From contig CP138906.1 in the NCBI GenBank assembly GCA_033977085.1, positions 2,604,001-2,668,000 on the forward strand: DNA of 64,000 nucleotides, read 5' to 3'. Positions 63,509-64,000 of this stretch are shown in pieces. Numbering within the stretch: the first letter of the stretch is position 1; every line of letters begins with the position of its first letter. This DNA is from Apirhabdus apintestini (lineage in GTDB: Bacteria; Pseudomonadota; Gammaproteobacteria; Enterobacterales; Enterobacteriaceae). Under the pieces are notes generated by a model. The model did no database searches, was not told the origin of the DNA, and saw only the letters and a list, made by a program, of their open reading frames with translations. A program made the translations under genes and the position numbers.

Positions 63509-64000
63509 TTATAGGCGAGTATCGGTATTATTATTTTCCTTTAACGCTTTTTCTGCTTTATTAATCCGCCTGTATCCCCAGCATAATAAAAGGTTCACAG
63601 TGATTGTTATAATACTACTTGTCCACAGATTAAAGTTGCGTGACTTTCGCTCTATGGTGATATCCCTGTTTACTGAGGGGCGGGTGACTGTTACTTCATT
63701 ATTGACCACTATCTCCACCACCCGCTTTTGCGAGCTAAAAAGATTTGTTTTCTGCTGAAACCAGTAGATGGTTGCAGGTTTTCCACGCAGGCGCCTAAAG
63801 TCTTTTGCACTCATTTTCCCGCAAGTATGTTGCATAAAACTTCCACTGGCACAAGAAAACCGGTATTTCTTCCCGTCAGCGAATATGCCCGGCGCGTAGC
63901 CGTTTTTACCCATATTTTTATAAATTAACAGGCCGCTTTGCGCGTGTATTTTACCTTCCTGCGGAAAGGTGTATTTACTTGAATAAAGTGAAGGTATAAC
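63509..64000 (-). CDS. Partial uncharacterised membrane protein (continues beyond the window)
   Basis: A minus-strand frame open from the window edge to a stop at 63509, at least 163 residues. The visible part has a beta-rich domain with two cysteines (KKYRFSCASGSFMQHTCGK), a basic segment (FRRLRGKPATIYWFQQKTN), and a C-terminal membrane helix (WTSSIITITVNLLLCWGY) with a short charged tail. The start is outside the window; internal ATG 63913 is an alternative. I do not recognise the family. It lies just upstream of the RTX gene in the same direction. Confidence 0.6.
   Translation of the reverse strand, partial: VIPSLYSSKYTFPQEGKIHAQSGLLIYKNMGKNGYAPGIFADGKKYRFSCASGSFMQHTCGKMSAKDFRRLRGKPATIYWFQQKTNLFSSQKRVVEIVVNNEVTVTRPSVNRDITIERKSRNFNLWTSSIITITVNLLLCWGYRRINKAEKALKENNNTDTRL

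Overview
The window is chromosomal DNA from a member of the order Enterobacterales, and probably of the family Enterobacteriaceae. The backbone follows the Escherichia/Salmonella gene order of the hemB to yajO stretch: hemB, rdgC, mak, sbcC, sbcD, phoB, phoR, brnQ, proY, acpH, queA, tgt, yajC, secD, secF, tsx, yajI, nrdR, ribD, ribH, nusB, thiL, pgpA and yajO. From memory, protein similarity to E. coli ranges from about 65 % (PhoR) to very high (Tgt, SecF, ProY). This is therefore a relative, not E. coli or Salmonella itself. The species cannot be named from the sequence.

Layout. 1-1000: accessory DNA with an 8-bp tandem repeat and a truncated P4-type integrase. 1018-6020: a siderophore-type uptake operon (TonB-dependent receptor, periplasmic binding protein, FecCD-type permease, ATPase). 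6151-8103: an IS21-family, IS100-like element. 8708-9995: an arsB-like pump gene without arsR or arsC. 10691-10998: a small fimbrial-like gene. 11714-14276: a large gene that ends in a TIM-barrel-like region. 15122-33751: core genes hemB to queA, with adhP and an AraC-type regulator next to hemB and a 132-bp tandem repeat between phoR and brnQ. 33949-36471: two DUF1120-type secreted-protein genes inserted between queA and tgt. 36472-49442: core genes tgt to pgpA, with a second copy of the IS just upstream of tsx. 49869-56633: two more DUF1120 genes (one in ruins) and a DMSO-reductase-type operon with an extra ferredoxin, inserted between pgpA and yajO. 57168-64000: yajO, an SRPBCC-like protein, a 1364-residue RTX protein with five near-identical 132-residue modules, and a partial membrane protein.

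The dominant oddity is the number of single-base reading-frame breaks: more than thirty. Most are explained by the loss of one base from a homopolymer run. Several others are one-base insertions that create GAGCTC. Frame-corrected lengths of RdgC, SbcD, PhoB, BrnQ, NrdR, RibD, RibH and YajO equal those I recall for E. coli. Genes needed for riboflavin synthesis (ribD, ribH) are among those broken. Both IS copies carry the same three breaks. I read most of these as likely sequencing or consensus errors, so these genes are annotated over their full corrected span. A smaller set looks like real decay: an in-frame TGA in tsx, an in-frame TAG in the 11.7-14.3 kb gene, a degenerate DUF1120 copy at 51.0-51.7 kb, the integrase stub, and the IS insertions themselves. 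Long simple-sequence arrays (16 x CTGG, 23 x GTGGC, 6.5 x GGTGCTGA) are also unusual for this group. I saw no rRNA, tRNA or CRISPR array.
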